Shown one piece after another: positions 39,605 through 48,687 of a stretch of DNA of 64,000 bases; position 1 is the stretch's first letter; every line of letters starts with the position of its first letter. Below the pieces are notes generated by a model. That model made no database searches, was not told where the DNA came from, and was given only the letters and a program-made list of their open reading frames with translations. Source of the DNA: Savagea sp. (GTDB taxonomy: Bacteria > Bacillota > Bacilli > Bacillales_A > Planococcaceae); the NCBI GenBank assembly GCA_030152585.1, contig JASLJC010000100.1, positions 1 through 64,000 on the forward strand, read 5' to 3'. A program made the position numbers and the translations under genes.

Positions 39605-40675
39605 ATGTTTTTAGCATGGCGTGAAATGAAAAAAAGTCCACTTCGATTTTTATTAATTGGTAGTGTCCTTGCATTAATTGCTTATTTAGCCTTTTTCTTA
39701 TCGGGTTTAGCGACAGGACTTCAAACGATTAACCGTTCTGCTGTTGATGAATGGAAAGCAGATGGTATCGTATTAGCAGAAGAAGCGGATCGTCGGCTAA
39801 TGAGTTCGCTTTTATCGACTGACGTTCGCGAAACGCTAACAGCCGATGAAATTGCACCGTTATCTCAATGGGGTGCGATTTTGCAAAAGAAAAAAGAAAA
39901 ACAAAACGTTTCGATTTTTGGTATTGATCAACAGTCGTTCATTGCTCCGACAATTACGAAAGGGAAAATGTTTCAAGCGCCGTTTGAAGTTGTCGCCAAT
40001 GACTCGTTACGCGATTTAGACGTTACGATTGGAGATGTGCTCGCGCTTTCAGGAACAGACGAAAAAGTGAAAATTGTCGGTTTTACGAAAGATGCGATGT
40101 TTAGCGCAGCGCCTGTTTTATATACTGACGAGTCAACACTTCGTCTACTCAAATACGGGGAAGAAACAGAGAAAAACAAAAAAGAAGTGAACGGGTACGC
40201 GATTCAGACGGATCAACCGTTAAAAGAAGTCACCGATGAAGAGAACCTCGATGTGATGGAAACGGAACAATTTATCGAAAAACTTCCGGGATATTCCGAA
40301 CAAAACATGACGTTATCGGTTATGATTTATGCGTTACTTTTTATTTCATCGTTCATCATCGCCATCTTTTTATACGTATTAACAGTTCAAAAAACGGACA
40401 TTTTCGGCGTATTAAAAGCACAAGGAATTTCGAGTCGCTATTTAGCTTATGCGGTCATGAGTCAGACGGCGATTTTAACTCTTTTCGGACTTTTGATCGG
40501 TTTAATACTCGCTTATGTGACCGATTGGGCGTTGCCGAATGCGGTGCCGGTGACGTTTGATCTCGGATTACTCGCCTTATATAGTAGTTTATTTTTCGTC
40601 ATTGCGATGATTGGTTCGTTATTTTCAGTATGGACGATTACACGTATTGACCCACTACGTGCGTTAGGAGGATAA
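39605..40675 (+). CDS. HrtB-like ABC transporter permease
   Basis: 356 residues. One N-terminal TM (about 15-38), a large extracytoplasmic domain, then three TMs near 245-350 (FtsX/MacB topology) ending [10 protein letters not shown]. The pattern, including [10 protein letters not shown] in the external domain, fits HrtB, the heme-export permease. ATG 39605 is preceded by AGGGGGAAG. The ATPase gene begins two bases after its stop. Confidence 0.83.
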   Translation: MFLAWREMKKSPLRFLLIGSVLALIAYLAFFLSGLATGLQTINRSAVDEWKADGIVLAEEADRRLMSSLLSTDVRETLTADEIAPLSQWGAILQKKKEKQNVSIFGIDQQSFIAPTITKGKMFQAPFEVVANDSLRDLDVTIGDVLALSGTDEKVKIVGFTKDAMFSAAPVLYTDESTLRLLKYGEETEKNKKEVNGYAIQTDQPLKEVTDEENLDVMETEQFIEKLPGYSEQNMTLSVMIYALLFISSFIIAIFLYVLTVQKTDIFGVLKAQGISSRYLAYAVMSQTAILTLFGLLIGLILAYVTDWALPNAVPVTFDLGLLALYSSLFFVIAMIGSLFSVWTITRIDPLRALGG

Positions 40676-40677
40676 AG

Positions 40678-41348
40678 ATGTCAGTCATTCAATTAAAAGA
40701 AGTCGAAAAGCAATATATTTCCGGCCGTGAAACGATTCAAGCGCTCCATCCGACATCACTTGAGATCGAACGTGGCAAAATGGTTGCGATTGTCGGACCG
40801 AGTGGAAGTGGAAAAAGTACGTTGTTGACGATTATCGGTGGTTTACTTACCCCGACATCCGGTGAAGTTATTATTAACGGTATTAACTATTCAAATTTAC
40901 GAGAAAATAAGCGAGCTCGTCTTCGCTTAAAAGATATCGGTTTTATTTTACAAGCGTCGAATTTAGTGCCGTATTTAACGGTACGAGATCAATTGAAATT
41001 TCTCGATTTACAAAAAGATCGCAATATGGCGCCGCGACAAGTAGAAGAATTGTTGAAGATGCTCGATATTGAAGAGTTGTATCAAAAATATCCGAGCGAT
41101 TTATCCGGTGGTGAGCGTCAACGTGTGGCGATTTTAAAAGCGCTTTTTACGAATCCTGCCATCGTTTTAGCAGATGAGCCGACTGCTTCGCTCGATTCAG
41201 ACCGAGCGTTTGACGTAACGGCTTTGTTAAAAAAGCGACGAAAGAACGTAATATCGCAACAGTCGTCGTCACGCATGATACGCGACTACTCGATGATTTT
41301 GATGAAGTGTACAACATGACAGACGGTGTTTTAACGAAAAAACGTTAA
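40678..41348 (+). CDS. HrtA-like ABC ATPase, needs a -1 frameshift for full length
   Basis: The zero frame encodes 213 residues (40678-41319): Walker A GPSGSGKS, signature LSGGERQ, and Walker [13 protein letters not shown]. After residue 186 the zero frame turns into unrelated sequence. A -1 shift at 41229-41235 (A AAA AAG) gives 37 more residues up to the TAA at 41346, including VVVTHDTR with the H-loop histidine and a normal HrtA ending ([13 protein letters not shown]), 223 residues in all. Either a programmed frameshift, a recent one-base deletion in an A run, or a sequencing error. The zero-frame product alone should not hydrolyse ATP properly. Confidence 0.8.
41229..41235 (+). other. slippery heptamer A AAA AAG in the HrtA-like gene
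   Basis: In the zero frame the codons are TTA AAA AAG CGA. A AAA AAG is the classic bacterial -1 slippage heptamer, as in E. coli dnaX. After slippage the next codon is GCG at 41235 and the family sequence resumes exactly. A weak stem GCGACG / CGTCGT could form downstream. Confidence 0.6.
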
Positions 41349-41363
41349 CTACAATTGAACGAT

Positions 41364-41407
41364 AAAAAACACGTATCTTCCCATTTAATGAAGATACGTG
41401 TTTTTAT
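41364..41407. terminator. terminator after the HrtA-like gene
   Basis: AAAACACGTATCTTC / GAAGATACGTGTTTT with an A/T-rich loop; usable from both sides. Confidence 0.85.
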
Positions 41408-41468
41408 ATGAGCGTGTCGTTTTTCACAACGTATGCTACAAGTAGCGGAATCGAAGTGAAAAATGTTT

Positions 41469-42146
41469 TTATAATTCATTGAAGTCATACGTGTAGAAAT
41501 GTTCGTAATCGATCCATTGAATGGCTTCTTCATTTCCTTCTGCAAGTTGTCGTTCGACATCTCGAATCATATCGCCAATTTGCGAGTCGTGTGCTTTTAA
41601 AGCGTTCAATTTTGCTTCACGTACGGAAGATACGTCGTGGGTAATCGTCGGATGTCCGATATTTTCAACCGTATCGTTAGCGAAAGCGATGAGACGGACT
41701 TCTGGACGAACGTCTTCTCGTAATAGGCGTAATGCGCGGAAAATGGCACGCGCTGCTGCTTCATGATCGGGATGGACGGCATACCCCGGGTAAAAGGAAT
41801 ATAAAATAGATGGTTTCGTCTCTTCGATATACGTTTTCATCCGTTGTGTCATCGCATCTTCATTTTCAAATTCTAACGTTTTATCCCGCATACCGGCTAG
41901 ATGAACGTCGGTTAAATTCATTGCGGCACATGCTTTTTTTAATTCTTCTTTTCGAATATCTGGTAAACTTTCACGATCAGCAAACGGCGGATTCCCAAAT
42001 GCACGTCCCATTTCACCGAGTGTTAAACAGACGTATCGAACGGGCACGTCGAGTTGACGGTACCGTGCGATTGTTCCCGCCATACCGAGTGATTCATCGT
42101 CAGGGTGGGGTAAAATAATGAGCACTTGTCGTTCTTTTTTAATCAT
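41469..42146 (-). CDS. bshB2: bacillithiol biosynthesis deacetylase BshB2
   Basis: 225 residues. LmbE-like zinc deacetylase that removes acetyl from GlcNAc-malate. Zinc motif HPDDES near the N terminus and HPDHE in the middle. ATG 42146 follows AGAGGGA. It lies 9 bases after yojF, matching the yojF-yojG pair of B. subtilis. Implies that the organism makes the thiol bacillithiol. Confidence 0.93.
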   Translation of the reverse strand: MIKKERQVLIILPHPDDESLGMAGTIARYRQLDVPVRYVCLTLGEMGRAFGNPPFADRESLPDIRKEELKKACAAMNLTDVHLAGMRDKTLEFENEDAMTQRMKTYIEETKPSILYSFYPGYAVHPDHEAAARAIFRALRLLREDVRPEVRLIAFANDTVENIGHPTITHDVSSVREAKLNALKAHDSQIGDMIRDVERQLAEGNEEAIQWIDYEHFYTYDFNEL

Positions 42147-42155
42147 CGTATCCCT

Positions 42156-42506
42156 CTATTCTCGAAATGGTTGTTTACTCAATTGTAAAGCGACGGCTAA
42201 CTTACCGTCAGGGTCAATACCAGCGAGTAACAATTCGTTTCGTTCATTGATTGTCCAATGTGTAATCCCTTGTGCGTAGACCCAACCGTTCGTCGTTTTT
42301 AAGCCGACGCGGTGTGGAAAATCGGGTGTAATCGTAGCGTTCGTATACGTCACGAGCGCATTTCGTATGAAAGCTCCTGTATTAAAAAAACCTTCATTCA
42401 TATGAGAAGCATACGCGCCGTGTGTCGTTTCTAAATGGACATAAACGGGAACGTTGCACCATTCATCTAACGCACGTTGCGTCTGCTCGAGTTGTACTTT
42501 TTTCAT
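42156..42506 (-). CDS. yojF: YojF-family protein (DUF1806)
   Basis: 116 residues, compact alpha/beta protein of unknown biochemical role, always linked to bshB2 in Bacillales. Matches the family in length and in segments such as YVHLETTHGAYA and FPHRVGLKTTNGWVYAQGIT. ATG 42506 follows AAGGAGG. Confidence 0.88.
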   Translation of the reverse strand: MKKVQLEQTQRALDEWCNVPVYVHLETTHGAYASHMNEGFFNTGAFIRNALVTYTNATITPDFPHRVGLKTTNGWVYAQGITHWTINERNELLLAGIDPDGKLAVALQLSKQPFRE

Positions 42507-42686
42507 TCGCAAAACCTCCTTCTCGTAGTATATCGAAATGAAACGTATTTCGCTCTTTTGACGTTTTAAAACTTCACGGTTTTTTCACGTGAAGCGCCGA
42601 ATTTCATTACTTGAAAGAGTCGTCGCTGTTTTTTTACGCAAAACATCGTATACTTTGAGAAAGGAAAGAAATAGAGGAGGAATTTG

Positions 42687-43328
42687 ATGAAAAACCGGTT
42701 GTTTACGTTTGTAAGTGTCGGGCTAATCGCATTAACGATCGCACTCGTCTCAGCGTGGGCGACGTATCGCTTCGTCCAAGTCGACAAGACAGTAGAAGAA
42801 CGTGGAGCGCTCGTCGAAAAAGTACAACAACTTGAATTTTTAGCGACCGCGGACGTAATGACGAAAGCGGTCATTGAACGAGAAGATTATGAACTGTTTG
42901 GCAAAAAATTAAATATCGCTTTTCCGGGAACGAAGCGAAAATTGCTCGTCGTCATTCCAGGGCGTGTTCAAGCAGGAGTTGATTTTTCGAAAGTGAAAGA
43001 AGAAGAAGTACAATATGACGTAACCGAACGAAAATTGTATTTAGTATTACCGCGCGCAACGTGGCTCGGTGGACCCGAAATATTGTTTGATGAAATTGAC
43101 ATTTATTCGTACGAAGGATTGTTACGTACAGAAGCGAAAATTGAAGAAGCGTATGAATTAGCCGAAGTTGCGAAAGAAGAAATTTTAAAAGAAGCGGAAA
43201 AAGAAGGCGCTTTACAATTAGCCGAACAACATGCAGAAGAGATGATTGAAAAAGCACTTCGTGTGGACGGTGTAGACGTCGACATCGTTTGGAAAGGAGA
43301 TGCAACGTGGGAACAGAGCGAAAAATAA
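42687..43328 (+). CDS. DUF4230-family membrane-anchored protein
   Basis: 213 residues. One N-terminal TM (about 6-27), then an extracytoplasmic domain of the DUF4230 type (ALVEKVQQLEFLAT...KKLLVVIPGRVQAGVDFSKV, typical of the family) and a long charged helix. Function unknown. ATG 42687 after AGAGGAGGAA. Its end overlaps the start of ung by 22 bases, so the two are co-transcribed. Confidence 0.82.
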   Translation: MKNRLFTFVSVGLIALTIALVSAWATYRFVQVDKTVEERGALVEKVQQLEFLATADVMTKAVIEREDYELFGKKLNIAFPGTKRKLLVVIPGRVQAGVDFSKVKEEEVQYDVTERKLYLVLPRATWLGGPEILFDEIDIYSYEGLLRTEAKIEEAYELAEVAKEEILKEAEKEGALQLAEQHAEEMIEKALRVDGVDVDIVWKGDATWEQSEK

Positions 43329-44014
43329 CGCATACGAGCTGGGATACGGTGTTGCAACGTGAATGGGATGCGCCGTACTTTCAGACGTTAATGGCGTTTT
43401 TAAAAGAAGAATATGAAAATGAAACGGTTTTTCCGCCGAAAGACGAATGGTGGACAGCATTTCAGTTAACACCGTATGAACGAGTAAAAGTCGTTTTGCT
43501 CGGTCAAGACCCTTATCATGGTCAAGGTCAAGCGCACGGTTTAAGTTTTTCTGTAAAGCCTGGTGTAAAAGTACCGCCGAGTTTACGCAATATGTATAAA
43601 GAATTGGAAGAGGATATCGGCGGGACAGTTGAACCGACGGGTACGTTAACCGGTTGGGCGATGCAAGGTGTTTTGTTATTAAATACCGTTTTAACCGTGC
43701 GTGAAAAAACACCTCATTCGCATCGAAATAAAGGATGGGAAACGTTTACGGATACGGTTATTCAATCGTTAAATGAAGCGCCCCAACGTATCGTCTTTTT
43801 GTTATGGGGCAATGCAGCACGAGAGAAAAAATCATTAATTGATACGTCGCGGCATGCGATTATTGAGTCGCCTCACCCGAGTCCGTTTAGTGCACGTCGC
43901 GGATTTTTTGGCAGTCGGCCTTTTTCAAGAACGAACGACTATTTAACATCGTGGAATGAACGCCCGATCGATTGGCATGCACACGATGCAGGATGGCCGG
44001 TGAATACAAAATGA
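43307..44014 (+). CDS. ung: uracil-DNA glycosylase
   Basis: 235 residues, family 1. Removes uracil from DNA. Catalytic Asp in GQDPYHGQGQAHGLSF and catalytic His in SPHPSPFSA. GTG 43307 is chosen because AAGGAGAT lies 6-7 bases upstream and the resulting N terminus fits the family; the longest frame would begin before the ribosome site. The stop overlaps the next gene (ATGA). Confidence 0.94.
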   Translation: MGTERKITHTSWDTVLQREWDAPYFQTLMAFLKEEYENETVFPPKDEWWTAFQLTPYERVKVVLLGQDPYHGQGQAHGLSFSVKPGVKVPPSLRNMYKELEEDIGGTVEPTGTLTGWAMQGVLLLNTVLTVREKTPHSHRNKGWETFTDTVIQSLNEAPQRIVFLLWGNAAREKKSLIDTSRHAIIESPHPSPFSARRGFFGSRPFSRTNDYLTSWNERPIDWHAHDAGWPVNTK

Positions 44015-44202
44015 AACGCCCCAATTGTTTTCGTTGTGAGTTTTTTGAAGTGACATGGGATGAACGTACACCCCGTGCTTGCCGTGCACACGGATTCAAA
44101 ACGAGGGAGATTCCATCGAATGTCGTATTTCGTGCATCCGGAATGCACTGTTTACATTACCGACCGAAACGAAAGGGGAATCGTCATGATCGACAAAGAT
44201 AA
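44011..44202 (+). CDS. small cysteine/histidine-rich protein after ung
   Basis: 63 residues, not covered by a named family I can recall. CxxC near the start (PNCFRCEFF), a further Cys-x4-His pair in ACRAHGF, and C-x2-H in MHCLHY suggest a small zinc-binding fold. Starts inside the ung stop (ATGA) and overlaps the next gene by 17 bases, so it is part of a tight operon. Function unknown; a DNA repair accessory role would be guesswork. Confidence 0.7.
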   Translation: MKRPNCFRCEFFEVTWDERTPRACRAHGFKTREIPSNVVFRASGMHCLHYRPKRKGNRHDRQR

Positions 44203-44452
44203 TTGGATTCGAACGGTAGAAAGAGAATTAAATAAGATGAAACAAGGAGATGAGCAACAGACGCACGCGTCGATGTATGCCATTGCGTTACTTTGTGAAG
44301 CGGGGTTACAACGAAGCGGAGTCGAAGCAGTTACGCCGTCTTCCGAAGGACCTGTTGCCGCTCCTCTAGGCCGTGCGAATGCGCCGTCATCGTTAGACGG
44401 TAACATTTTACAAGAACGAGACGCCAATGGTTCATCGTTATTTGATTTTTAA
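44186..44452 (+). CDS. ywdI: YwdI-like protein (DUF5327 family)
   Basis: 88 residues. Helical N terminus (WIRTVERELNKMKQ) and HASMYAIALLCEAGL fit the small YwdI family found next to ung in Bacillus; the C-terminal half is low complexity and ends in SSLFDF. ATG 44186 follows AAAGGGG. Function unknown. Confidence 0.65.
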   Translation: MIDKDNWIRTVERELNKMKQGDEQQTHASMYAIALLCEAGLQRSGVEAVTPSSEGPVAAPLGRANAPSSLDGNILQERDANGSSLFDF

Positions 44453-44540
44453 AGGTAGTCACGTATTTTGAGCCATAGTATAATCGGAAGAGAGTGCGGT
44501 ATACCCGCCTTTCTTTTGATAATAAAAGGAGGAAGACATT

Positions 44541-45524
44541 ATGCAACGATGGATTCATACATTATTATTAGCGACCGCTTTTATGATGTCGACTGTTTTT
44601 TTAGTCGGTTGTCAACAAGAGTCGCAAGAAGAAGTGACGAAAGAGCAAGTAGAAGGTCCTGGATACATAGAAGATGCAACGGGTGAAGTCGTCACATTTG
44701 AGACACCACCGAAAACGATCGTTTCTCTCATGCCGAGCAATACCGAAATTTTGTATGCACTCGGTGCGAAAAAACAAGTCGTCGGTGTAACAGAATTCGA
44801 TGACTACCCTGCAGATGTGAAGAAAAAAGAAATTGTCGCGAGTATGGAATGGAATGTCGAGAAAATTATAGAATTAAAACCAGAACTCGTACTAGCACAT
44901 GAAATGAGTTTAGCGAATGCTGAAGGAGCAATCGAACAAATACGGGCAGCGGGGATTCCACTTTTCGTTATGCCGACTGCTGAAAGTATAGAAGAAACGT
45001 ATAAACAAATTGAAACGGTCGGTCGTTTGTTGAAAAAAGATAAAGAAGCAGCAAAAGTGATTGAACAAATGATTCAAAAAATTGATGACGTTCAACTCGC
45101 GATTGATGAACAGTTGTCGAAAAAAGTGTTCGTCGAGACAAGCGGAGAGCCGGACATTTATAGCCCGGGAAAAGGAACGTTTATCGATGAAATGTTAGAA
45201 ATGTTAAAAGCATATAATATTGTAGAAGAAGACGGTTGGGTTATGTATAGTCCTGAAAAAATAATCGAACAAAACCCTGACGTCATTATTGCGATGTACG
45301 ATTACGTTCCGAACGTCGTTGAGTCGATTCAAAAGCGTGATGGGTTCGAACAAGTGACAGCCGTTCAAAAAGGGTCAGTCGTCCAAGTCGACGAAAATTT
45401 ATTAAGTCGGACAGGTCCGCGATTAGCTGATGGATTTGAACAGTTAGCACGTGCGATTTATCCAGAGGCATTTCAAAATGGACAAGTAGAAGAAGAGGAA
45501 GAACTTATCGAAGATGCGGCGTAA
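44541..45524 (+). CDS. btuF: cobalamin-type ABC transporter substrate-binding lipoprotein
   Basis: 327 residues. Lipoprotein signal with lipobox LVGC (Cys24), then a class III periplasmic-binding fold (MPSNTEILYALGAKKQVVGVTEFDDYP is typical of BtuF-like proteins). Delivers cobalamin or a related corrinoid to the BtuC permease. Starts after AAAGGAGGAAG. Overlaps btuC by 11 bases. Heme or siderophore binding is the alternative; the adenosyltransferase at the end of the operon favours cobalamin. No cobalamin riboswitch fits in the 88-bp upstream gap. Confidence 0.85.
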   Translation: MQRWIHTLLLATAFMMSTVFLVGCQQESQEEVTKEQVEGPGYIEDATGEVVTFETPPKTIVSLMPSNTEILYALGAKKQVVGVTEFDDYPADVKKKEIVASMEWNVEKIIELKPELVLAHEMSLANAEGAIEQIRAAGIPLFVMPTAESIEETYKQIETVGRLLKKDKEAAKVIEQMIQKIDDVQLAIDEQLSKKVFVETSGEPDIYSPGKGTFIDEMLEMLKAYNIVEEDGWVMYSPEKIIEQNPDVIIAMYDYVPNVVESIQKRDGFEQVTAVQKGSVVQVDENLLSRTGPRLADGFEQLARAIYPEAFQNGQVEEEEELIEDAA

Positions 45525-46494
45525 AAAAGCAATCGTCAATTCTTTGATCGTAAGTGTACTCGTTCTTTTTGTCGCCTTCGTAAGCGGAGCGGTTTCAATA
45601 CCGCTTCGCGTTTTTTTGTTCGAATCCGATGCAACGTACGGAACGATTTTTTGGTCCGTTCGTTTTCCGCGTGTCGTACTGGCCGGACTCGTCGGTGCAA
45701 CTTTAAGTGTAAGTGGTGTATTGTTTCAAACGTTACTTCAAAATCCACTCGCCGACCCTTACACACTCGGTGTGTCATCCGGAGCGAGCGTAGGAGCGGT
45801 CGGTGCGATGTTTTTTAGCTCTTTTTTCGTTTGGAAAGCGTTAACGATTCCATTTTGGAGTATGCTTGGAGCCATTAGTGCGACGATTCTTTTGTTCGGG
45901 ATCGTTTCTTTACTAGACCGTCAGTTTCAACTAATGACCGTCTTATTGATCGGAATTTTACTCGCATCTTTTTTAAGTGCGACGACCTCGCTTCTTTTAA
46001 TTTCGAGTGGGGAAGAGATGCGTTCGATGATGCATTGGTTGTTCGGTAGTGTATCTATGCGGGGGTATGAACATATTTACTTTTTGTTACCGTGGCTTTT
46101 TATCGGTATCGTCGTTGCATATTACGACCATGCGGCGCTCGATGCGTTGCGTCACGGTGAGAAAAAAGCTTATCATCTAGGTGTAAACGTTTCGCGAGTG
46201 AAAAAAAGACAATACGTCGTTGCGGCATTATTAGCAGGTGCTGCTGTTTCAGTTTCCGGTATGATCGGGTTTGTCGGATTAATTATCCCGCACGTTACGC
46301 GTGCACTCGTTGGGAGTCAGCACCGACGAGTCATTCCGTTTGCGGCGTTATATGGAGCGACGTTTTTAATTGCAGTCGATACGTTTGGAAGAACGATCAT
46401 CGCTCCGCGTGAATTGCCGTTAGGAATTATGACGGCATTTATTGGTGCTCCGATTGCGGTCTTTATTTTATATAAGATGAAAAGAGGGAGTTAA
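45514..46494 (+). CDS. btuC: cobalamin-type ABC transporter permease
   Basis: 326 residues, about ten TMs, FecCD/BtuC family. Signature segments LQNPLADPYTLGVSSGASVGA and GFVGLIIPHVTRALVG (the ATPase-contact loop). The stop is directly followed by the ATPase start codon. Confidence 0.92.
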   Translation: MRRKKAIVNSLIVSVLVLFVAFVSGAVSIPLRVFLFESDATYGTIFWSVRFPRVVLAGLVGATLSVSGVLFQTLLQNPLADPYTLGVSSGASVGAVGAMFFSSFFVWKALTIPFWSMLGAISATILLFGIVSLLDRQFQLMTVLLIGILLASFLSATTSLLLISSGEEMRSMMHWLFGSVSMRGYEHIYFLLPWLFIGIVVAYYDHAALDALRHGEKKAYHLGVNVSRVKKRQYVVAALLAGAAVSVSGMIGFVGLIIPHVTRALVGSQHRRVIPFAALYGATFLIAVDTFGRTIIAPRELPLGIMTAFIGAPIAVFILYKMKRGS

Positions 46495-47265
46495 ATGTTA
46501 CGTGTACGTAATGTAACGGTTGAAAAAAATCGAAAACGACTTATCGACAATGTCTCATTTGACGTAGAAGCAGGTGAAATTCTCGGAATTATCGGGCCAA
46601 ATGGTGCTGGAAAATCGACGTTACTTCATGTGCTTACCGGTTGGGAGCGAAAAAAAAGTGGAAACGTTTCGTATCATGGAACTGAAATCGAAAAGATGAC
46701 GTCTTTAATACGTGCCCAGACCGTTAGCTTACTCGCTCAAGATGAACGTCGCCCGAATGAGACGGTCGAGCAATATATTGCGTTAGCTCGTTATCCGCAC
46801 ACTACGTCACCGACGATAGACGAACAAATAATTAAAACGCAAATCGATCGTTTCGCATTACACCGATATCGTTCGGTTCGTTGTACGACGTTATCCGGAG
46901 GAGAGTGGCAACGTGTTCGTTTTGCACATCTCGCAGCACAACAGACACCGTACGTCTTATTAGATGAGCCGACGACATATATGGACATTGGCGCTCAACA
47001 ACAATTGTATGAACAAATACTAGCTTTAAAAAATGAACGTCGAGCAGTCGTCGTCGTTTTACACGATTTAGTCGGTGCTGCAACGTATTGTGATCGGTTG
47101 TTATTATTGCAAAAAGGGCGTGTCGTTTTAGAAGGAACGCCTGAAGATGTTTTACAACGAGAACCTTTAGAACGTGTCTATCGCGTTTTACTACGGCGTG
47201 TCGATGAGACAGATTTATATTATACGTGGAGGGATAGTCATGGCGATTTATACGAAAACAGGTGA
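46495..47265 (+). CDS. btuD: cobalamin-type ABC transporter ATPase
   Basis: 256 residues. Walker A GPNGAGKST, signature LSGGEWQRV, Walker B YVLLDEPTTYMD, H-loop in VVVVLHDL. Energises import through BtuC. The 3' end overlaps the adenosyltransferase start by 26 bases. Confidence 0.93.
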   Translation: MLRVRNVTVEKNRKRLIDNVSFDVEAGEILGIIGPNGAGKSTLLHVLTGWERKKSGNVSYHGTEIEKMTSLIRAQTVSLLAQDERRPNETVEQYIALARYPHTTSPTIDEQIIKTQIDRFALHRYRSVRCTTLSGGEWQRVRFAHLAAQQTPYVLLDEPTTYMDIGAQQQLYEQILALKNERRAVVVVLHDLVGAATYCDRLLLLQKGRVVLEGTPEDVLQREPLERVYRVLLRRVDETDLYYTWRDSHGDLYENR

Positions 47266-47818
47266 TGACGGAACGACATCTGACGGACAAAACCGTATCG
47301 GAAAATCGGATGCTTTTGCAGTCGCATTAGGAACGCTCGATGAATTGAATGCTGCCATTGGCGTAGTACGTGCGCATCGTTTCCGCTTGATTGAAGCGGA
47401 GTTGTTAGCAATTCAACACGAATTGTTCGATATCGGAACGGCGATTGTGAAGCAGACGAAGGAAGTTCCTTTTTTACGTGAGCGTTATGCGACGATGGAA
47501 CGTCAAATAGATGAATGGTCGATAGAACTTCCTCCGTTACGTCGATTTATTTTACCCGGTGGTTCATTAACAGCGAGTCAATTGCACGTTGCTCGGACGA
47601 TTGCGCGTCGAGCAGAACGGGAATTGATCGTATTACAAGCGACACGTCCTGTAAGTAGAGATGTATTGCGCTATATGAACCGCCTTTCCGATTATTTGTT
47701 TACAATGGCTCGTTTAACGAATGAAAAGCAGGGGATACAAGACATCGAATATGAACGTGGAACGCGCGTTTTTTCCGAAGATAAGCGGAACATCAAGGAA
47801 AGTATAAAAAAAGGCTAG
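47240..47818 (+). CDS. PduO-type cob(I)alamin adenosyltransferase
   Basis: 192 residues. Forms adenosylcobalamin from cob(I)alamin and ATP. N-terminal ATP-binding MAIYTKTGDDGTTS and the later RLSDYLFTMAR helix are intact. ATG 47240 follows GTGGAGGG, inside the end of btuD. Its place completes an uptake-and-activation operon for B12 and implies at least one adenosylcobalamin enzyme elsewhere in the genome. Confidence 0.92.
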   Translation: MAIYTKTGDDGTTSDGQNRIGKSDAFAVALGTLDELNAAIGVVRAHRFRLIEAELLAIQHELFDIGTAIVKQTKEVPFLRERYATMERQIDEWSIELPPLRRFILPGGSLTASQLHVARTIARRAERELIVLQATRPVSRDVLRYMNRLSDYLFTMARLTNEKQGIQDIEYERGTRVFSEDKRNIKESIKKG

Positions 47819-47871
47819 CTTTTTAGGAAATGTTCAGCGTATAATATGACGTTAGAAAGAGGTGTTTCTCG

Positions 47872-48081
47872 ATGAAACTGCGCTATCATCTCATCATCGT
47901 AGGGGTTATAATCGCTCTCATCTATTGGCTCTACAATGATGGGCTCGGTGCAATTCCATTTTTACTCGCAGCGATCTACTTAGGTGTTGTGAGTTATTTT
48001 GATTATCAAAAGTGGAAAGCAGAAAAAAGAAATGACCTCGAGCATTCCAAAGACAAACATTTCCGTGATCAATCACGGTAA
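47872..48081 (+). CDS. small membrane protein, unknown
   Basis: 69 residues: two closely spaced hydrophobic helices (about 7-20 and 26-43) and a basic tail. Preceded by AGAGGTG and a probable -10 near 47841 (TATAATATG). Lies between the B12 operon and rpoE. No family recognised. Confidence 0.6.
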   Translation: MKLRYHLIIVGVIIALIYWLYNDGLGAIPFLLAAIYLGVVSYFDYQKWKAEKRNDLEHSKDKHFRDQSR

Positions 48082-48111
48082 ACTGCAAAAAATGGGAAGG
48101 ACGTGTCCGAG

Positions 48112-48594
48112 ATGGATATTTTGAAGCAAACGAAACAGCAATTGCAAGAAGAGTCACTCATCGATATCGCCTACGCATTATTAAATGATCGTACGTCATC
48201 CATGACAGTACCGGATTTATTTGAAGAAATGCGAACATTAACAGGATTTACGAAAAAAGAAATGATGGATAAATTGCCACAGTTTTATACAGATATGAAC
48301 GTTGACGGTCGCTTTTTAGCATTAGACGAAGGACAGTGGGGACTTCGTGAATGGTATCCGTTAGAACAAATCGCAGAAGAAACTGCACCGGTCGTCAAGA
48401 CGCATGAAGATGAAGAAGACGAAGAAGTATTTGAAGAAGATGAAGATTTATTGTTAGAAGATGAAGACGAAGAAGAAATTTTGATCGAAGAGGAAGACGA
48501 AGACGAAGAAGATCTTGACATCGATTACGATGCGGAAGAGTATGAAGAAGAAGAATTCGAAATTCCAGAAGAAGATCTCGACGACGAAGAATAA
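48112..48594 (+). CDS. rpoE: RNA polymerase delta subunit
   Basis: 160 residues. Folded N-terminal domain (about 1-90: FYTDMNVDGRFLALDEGQWGLREWYP is the family hallmark) and a long intrinsically acidic C-terminal tail of Glu and Asp. Helps recycling of RNA polymerase and promoter specificity in Firmicutes. ATG 48112 aligns with the family start; GTG 48103 is too close to the AAGG. Confidence 0.95.
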   Translation: MDILKQTKQQLQEESLIDIAYALLNDRTSSMTVPDLFEEMRTLTGFTKKEMMDKLPQFYTDMNVDGRFLALDEGQWGLREWYPLEQIAEETAPVVKTHEDEEDEEVFEEDEDLLLEDEDEEEILIEEEDEDEEDLDIDYDAEEYEEEEFEIPEEDLDDEE

Positions 48595-48618
48595 AGCGCA
48601 TCTCTTCTATAAGAGAAC

Positions 48619-48656
48619 TTGACTTCAATCGATAAACGATTTAAGATTTGATTGGG
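48619..48656 (+). promoter_or_regulatory. pyrG promoter with GGG initiation site
   Basis: -35 TTGACT (48619-48624), 17-bp spacer, -10 TAAGAT (48642-48647). The start seven bases on is GGGCCT (48654), the layout used for CTP-sensitive reiterative transcription at B. subtilis pyrG (GGGCTC). Confidence 0.7.
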
Positions 48657-48687
48657 CCTTAAAATAAGGGCACATGAAAACGTGTAT

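Noticed and set aside
48376..48594. Low-complexity Asp/Glu repeat at the end of rpoE
   Set aside because: This is the normal acidic tail of the delta subunit, not a repeat expansion or a separate gene.
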